Positions 12,765-15,252 of a stretch of 15,252 nucleotides of DNA are shown in pieces; the first letter of the stretch is position 1; each line of letters begins with the position of its first letter. The notes below the pieces were generated by a model, which did no database searches, was not told the DNA's origin, and saw only the letters and a program-made list of their open reading frames with translations. Position numbers and translations under genes: made by a program. Where the stretch lies: positions 1-15,252 of the forward strand of contig JAGNPP010000028.1 of the NCBI GenBank assembly GCA_017989575.1. Direction: 5' to 3'. The DNA is from Chryseobacterium sp. Lineage in GTDB: Bacteria; Bacteroidota; Bacteroidia; Flavobacteriales; Weeksellaceae.

Positions 12765-14564
12765 TTACTTTACACTTTTTGCCCAAAGATCCATTTTACG
12801 TTCCAAAACTTGCAAAGGCAAACAACCTTGGCTAAGAACGCCATCGTGGAAATCCGCAATTTTGAATTTCTTTCCTAATTGTTTTTGATATTTTTCCCTC
12901 AATTCACGGATTTTCATTTGACCAATTTTGTAGCTCAATGCTTGTCCTGGCATCGCCATATACCGCTCCACTTCTGCTGTTGCGCTAGCTTCGTCGTAAG
13001 CAACATTACTCAAGAAATATTTAATCGCTTCTTCGCGAGACATTTGTCCTGTGTGAATCCCTGTATCAATTACAAGACGGACTGCTCGCAACATTTCATC
13101 ACTCAAAGAACCCATTTTCTGATGAGGGTCGGTGTAAAGTCCGAATTCTGGACCGAGCGATTCGCAGTATAAAGCCCACCCTTCCCCATAAGCACCAATC
13201 CATCCGAATCTCAGGAACTTAGGTAACTTCAAATTTTCTTGTTGAAGGGAAATTTGATAATGATGACCAGGAATCGCTTCGTGGAGAAACAAGGATTCCA
13301 TTCCAGAAGTGACATTGAATTTTGTCGGGTCTGGAATTGGTGTATAAAAAATCCCCGGACGTTTGCCATCAGGACTTCCTTGGATATATTCTGCACTTGC
13401 GCTTGCTTCACGATATTTTTCGGTCTGACGAATTTCGAACGGTGTTTTCGGTGTGACGTTGAACATCGTTTTTAGCTTAGGAGTAATCTTATCTAATATG
13501 GATTGGAATCCAACCAGAACCTCTTTCGAAGTTTTGTAAGGCATTGCTTTCGGGTCGGTTTTTACGAAGTTCAGAAATTCCTCCAAAGAGCCTTTGAAAC
13601 CAACTTGATTCTTCACTTTTTCCATATCCTTGCGAAGTCTTTCCACTTCTCCAAGTCCGGTTTTGTGAATATCTTCCGGCGATTTGTCCGTTGTCGTCCA
13701 ACTTTTCACATAATAACTATAAATATTTGCGCCGTTTGGCAAAGCGTCGTAACCGTCTGTAGTTCTAGCTTTGGGCAGATATTCTTTTTCGAGGAAATCT
13801 GCCATTTTGAGATAAGCCGGAATCAATTTGCTTTTGATGGCGTCTTGATACAACTTAGCATATTTGTTGGCTGTCACCGGTTTGAAATCCTTCGGCATAT
13901 TTTTGATTGGGCCGTAGAAAATATTTTTATCGATGTCGAAAGTTGTGATTTCTTCGGCTTTCATCTGAGGAATCATTTTTATGACTAATGATTTTGGCAG
14001 AACAACCTTATTTTTGATTCCCAATCGGAAATTTTCAATTGCAGAATCCATCCAAACTGGGAAAAGTTCCATTCTTTTGAGCCAATTGTCGTAATCTTTT
14101 TCAGTTTTGAAAGGCTGGATTCCCGTTCCGCTTCCCAACATCGGAAAATCCAATGGCAATCCGCCAAACTGCGTGAACGGAATATATTCTGGATGATAAG
14201 CGTAACGTTCTTGTTTATCGATTAAAGTATATTCCAAAACATCGTAAACCACTTTTTGGTCATTATCCAAATTGCTATAATCCACAGACTGCAACTGACT
14301 TTGAACCGAGTCATAAAATGCCACTTCGTTTTTGATAAATTCCGGACTTAGGTTATTCGGCAAGAGATCGTTATAACGTTCGTCGCCTTGCGAAGTCGCT
14401 TCCAGAGGATAAAGCTTGAGATATTCCTCGTAATATTTTGAAGCAATCGTGTCCAGATTGGAAGTTGAAGATTCTGTGACTTTCATCATTGGAGAATCTC
14501 CTTTTTTGCAAGAAACCGTGAAGAGCAGACCAACAAAAGTTATGATTGTGTAAAAAGATTTCAT
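12765..14564 (-). CDS. DUF885 family lipoprotein, putative zinc metallopeptidase
   Basis: A 599-residue exported lipoprotein. The signal ends in LLFTVSC with the lipid-accepting Cys19, followed by KKGDSP. The conserved C-terminal half has SPDGKRPGIFYTPIPDP (397-413), then the metal-site motif LFLHEAIPGHHYQ (426-438, with His428, Glu429, His434 and His435), then WIGAYGEGWALYCE (455-468, with Glu461). The H-E-x5-H-H and G-E-G-W pair is the hallmark of DUF885 and resembles gluzincin-type metallopeptidases, so peptidase activity is likely but not proven. Length is normal for the family. It is probably anchored in the periplasm or outer membrane and would complement the S46 exopeptidase in peptide breakdown. 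A weak promoter box (TATCTTTA, 14585-14592) precedes it by about 20 bases. The HPP gene follows within four bases and is likely co-transcribed. Confidence 0.92.
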   Translation of the reverse strand: MKSFYTIITFVGLLFTVSCKKGDSPMMKVTESSTSNLDTIASKYYEEYLKLYPLEATSQGDERYNDLLPNNLSPEFIKNEVAFYDSVQSQLQSVDYSNLDNDQKVVYDVLEYTLIDKQERYAYHPEYIPFTQFGGLPLDFPMLGSGTGIQPFKTEKDYDNWLKRMELFPVWMDSAIENFRLGIKNKVVLPKSLVIKMIPQMKAEEITTFDIDKNIFYGPIKNMPKDFKPVTANKYAKLYQDAIKSKLIPAYLKMADFLEKEYLPKARTTDGYDALPNGANIYSYYVKSWTTTDKSPEDIHKTGLGEVERLRKDMEKVKNQVGFKGSLEEFLNFVKTDPKAMPYKTSKEVLVGFQSILDKITPKLKTMFNVTPKTPFEIRQTEKYREASASAEYIQGSPDGKRPGIFYTPIPDPTKFNVTSGMESLFLHEAIPGHHYQISLQQENLKLPKFLRFGWIGAYGEGWALYCESLGPEFGLYTDPHQKMGSLSDEMLRAVRLVIDTGIHTGQMSREEAIKYFLSNVAYDEASATAEVERYMAMPGQALSYKIGQMKIRELREKYQKQLGKKFKIADFHDGVLSQGCLPLQVLERKMDLWAKSVK

Positions 14565-14584
14565 TGTAAAAATTTTAAGCAGTG

Positions 14585-14592
14585 TAAAGATA
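14585..14592 (-). promoter_or_regulatory. Weak candidate -7 box of the DUF885 gene
   Basis: On the minus strand the bases read TATCTTTA, one mismatch (last base) from the Bacteroidota TAnnTTTG box, 20 bases before the start codon. No clear -33 element is seen. Confidence 0.3.
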
Positions 14593-14608
14593 ATATTTTA
14601 ATGATTAT

Positions 14609-14639
14609 AAATCCGCGACCTTTTTTTTTAAGGGGATTT
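14609..14639. other. Hairpin in the divergent spacer between the DUF885 gene and the acidic-protein gene
   Basis: AAATCC (14609-14614) pairs with GGATTT (14634-14639), and inside it CCTT (14619-14622) pairs with AAGG (14630-14633), leaving a GCGA bulge and an all-T loop. It lies between two divergent starts, so it is not an obvious terminator. The rest of the spacer at 14565-14786 is AT-rich with no further gene-like frame. Confidence 0.35.
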
Positions 14640-14734
14640 GGGCTTTAGATTAACACAATATCAACAATTACATTAGAATTTCTGTTTATAATTAAAAATA
14701 ATGCACAAAAATTTCTGTACTTCATTCTATTTTT

Positions 14735-14742
14735 TATCTTTG
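14735..14742 (+). promoter_or_regulatory. Candidate -7 promoter box of the acidic-protein gene
   Basis: TATCTTTG is an exact TAnnTTTG box. A partial -33 element, TTTCTG (14712-14717), ends 17 bases upstream, close to the usual spacing. A transcript would start near 14750 and give a leader of about 37 bases. Confidence 0.55.
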
Positions 14743-14786
14743 TTCATCAATTCAAAATTATCACATCATAATTTATTATCCTTATA

Positions 14787-15245
14787 ATGAAAGGAATATT
14801 AAAGATTTACCATCCAGAGGAAACTCTGAAGTATTTTATCAAGAGCACTTACTGCAAATCTGTTTACATCAATTCGCAGAACTTTTTGGAAGTAGAAATC
14901 ATCACAGATGACGCTTTGGATCACGTGGACGATGATTCTTTGCAATACAAATTTCCTCAATTGTCATTAGATGTGATTGAGTTTCCGGTAGCGACATCGG
15001 AACTTGAAGGTCAAAAATTCCTAATAGAAGATACAGAGGATGAGGCATTTACTGAAGTTGACCTTTTTGATGATGAAGACGCTTTTCTTTTTGAAAACGA
15101 GTTGACATTCGACAAAAACGAGACCGATGATCTTCAACTTTGCTGGAAAGGAAACATCACCGATTTCTATACTGGTTCCGAAAACCCAATCCCTTTCAAA
15201 TTGAAATGCCACTTCCGTCCGGACGAGATCGAAGTTGACGACTAA
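14787..15245 (+). CDS. Strongly acidic hypothetical protein
   Basis: I do not recognise this 152-residue protein. It has about 38 Asp/Glu against about 12 Lys/Arg, with clusters such as DDALDHVDDD (41-50), IEDTEDEAFTEVDLFDDEDA (80-99) and the terminal DEIEVDD. There is no signal peptide or membrane segment, so a soluble cytoplasmic protein is expected. Alternating short strands (ILKIYH, SVYINSQNFLEVEII, LQLCWKGNI, PFKLKCHF) suggest a small beta-rich fold with acidic loops rather than a disordered tail. Three cysteines are scattered (23, 118, 141) without a metal-site pattern. An exact promoter box lies about 45 bases upstream, so it may be transcribed on its own or lead genes beyond the window. 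A nucleic-acid mimic or a calcium-binding role are both guesses that the sequence does not prove. Confidence 0.7.
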   Translation: MKGILKIYHPEETLKYFIKSTYCKSVYINSQNFLEVEIITDDALDHVDDDSLQYKFPQLSLDVIEFPVATSELEGQKFLIEDTEDEAFTEVDLFDDEDAFLFENELTFDKNETDDLQLCWKGNITDFYTGSENPIPFKLKCHFRPDEIEVDD

Positions 15246-15252
15246 TTTTTTC

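Noticed and set aside
13503..13988. 161-codon plus-strand frame inside the DUF885 gene
   Set aside because: It lies antisense to a well-conserved metallopeptidase-like gene and its Phe/Cys/His-rich product has no recognisable domain; this is a shadow frame.
1..15252. Possible defence island or new multi-gene system
   Set aside because: No nuclease-helicase, reverse transcriptase, toxin-antitoxin, TIR, CRISPR or mobile-element gene is visible; DUF4241, the HD protein and the acidic orphan are scattered among housekeeping genes and do not form a module.

Overview
The window looks like an ordinary chromosomal segment from a Bacteroidota bacterium of the Chryseobacterium type (Flavobacteriia, Weeksellaceae). 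The signs are low G+C with AT-rich spacers, an S46 dipeptidyl-peptidase (a family concentrated in this phylum), a DUF885 lipoprotein, almost no Shine-Dalgarno sequences, and several copies of the Bacteroidota -7 promoter box TAnnTTTG. The genus is an inference. I see no transposase, integrase, phage gene, CRISPR array, tRNA or rRNA, and no new multi-gene defence or biosynthetic system. The most unusual items are a structured intergenic element in front of nth, an HPP membrane-protein gene broken by one in-frame stop, and an endonuclease III with no cysteine and so no Fe-S cluster.

Layout. (1) 1-5219, plus strand: the 3' part of valS, a GNAT acetyltransferase, a DUF4241 protein, a ribokinase-like PfkB kinase, an alpha/beta hydrolase, an HD-domain phosphohydrolase whose start overlaps the hydrolase stop by one base, and an orphan membrane protein. 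Gaps are short (-1 to 73 bases), so much of this may be co-transcribed. (2) 5226-6245, minus strand: a META-domain (HslJ-like) lipoprotein followed by an OsmC peroxidase, ending at a strong terminator that also faces the plus-strand genes. (3) 6375-9705, plus strand: a secreted S46 peptidase with its own terminator, then a ChaA-type cation/proton antiporter. (4) 9706-10848, plus strand: an intergenic repeat-like segment, a RimJ/RimL-type acetyltransferase and an overlapping GyrI-like small-molecule-binding protein, which meets the minus-strand peroxiredoxin bcp tail to tail one base apart. (5) 11297-12167: a spacer with a structured element, then nth. (6) 12164-14564, minus strand: a DUF885 metallopeptidase-like lipoprotein followed four bases later by the interrupted HPP gene. 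(7) 14565-15245: a divergent promoter region and a very acidic orphan protein.

Shared themes are housekeeping and stress maintenance: peroxide removal (OsmC, Bcp), base-excision repair (Nth), possible nucleotide clean-up (HD protein), peptide use (S46 and DUF885 proteins) and ion homeostasis (ChaA type). There is no evidence that they form one system. Repeat and structured-element calls rest on visible base pairing plus recalled family patterns and were not tested by search.
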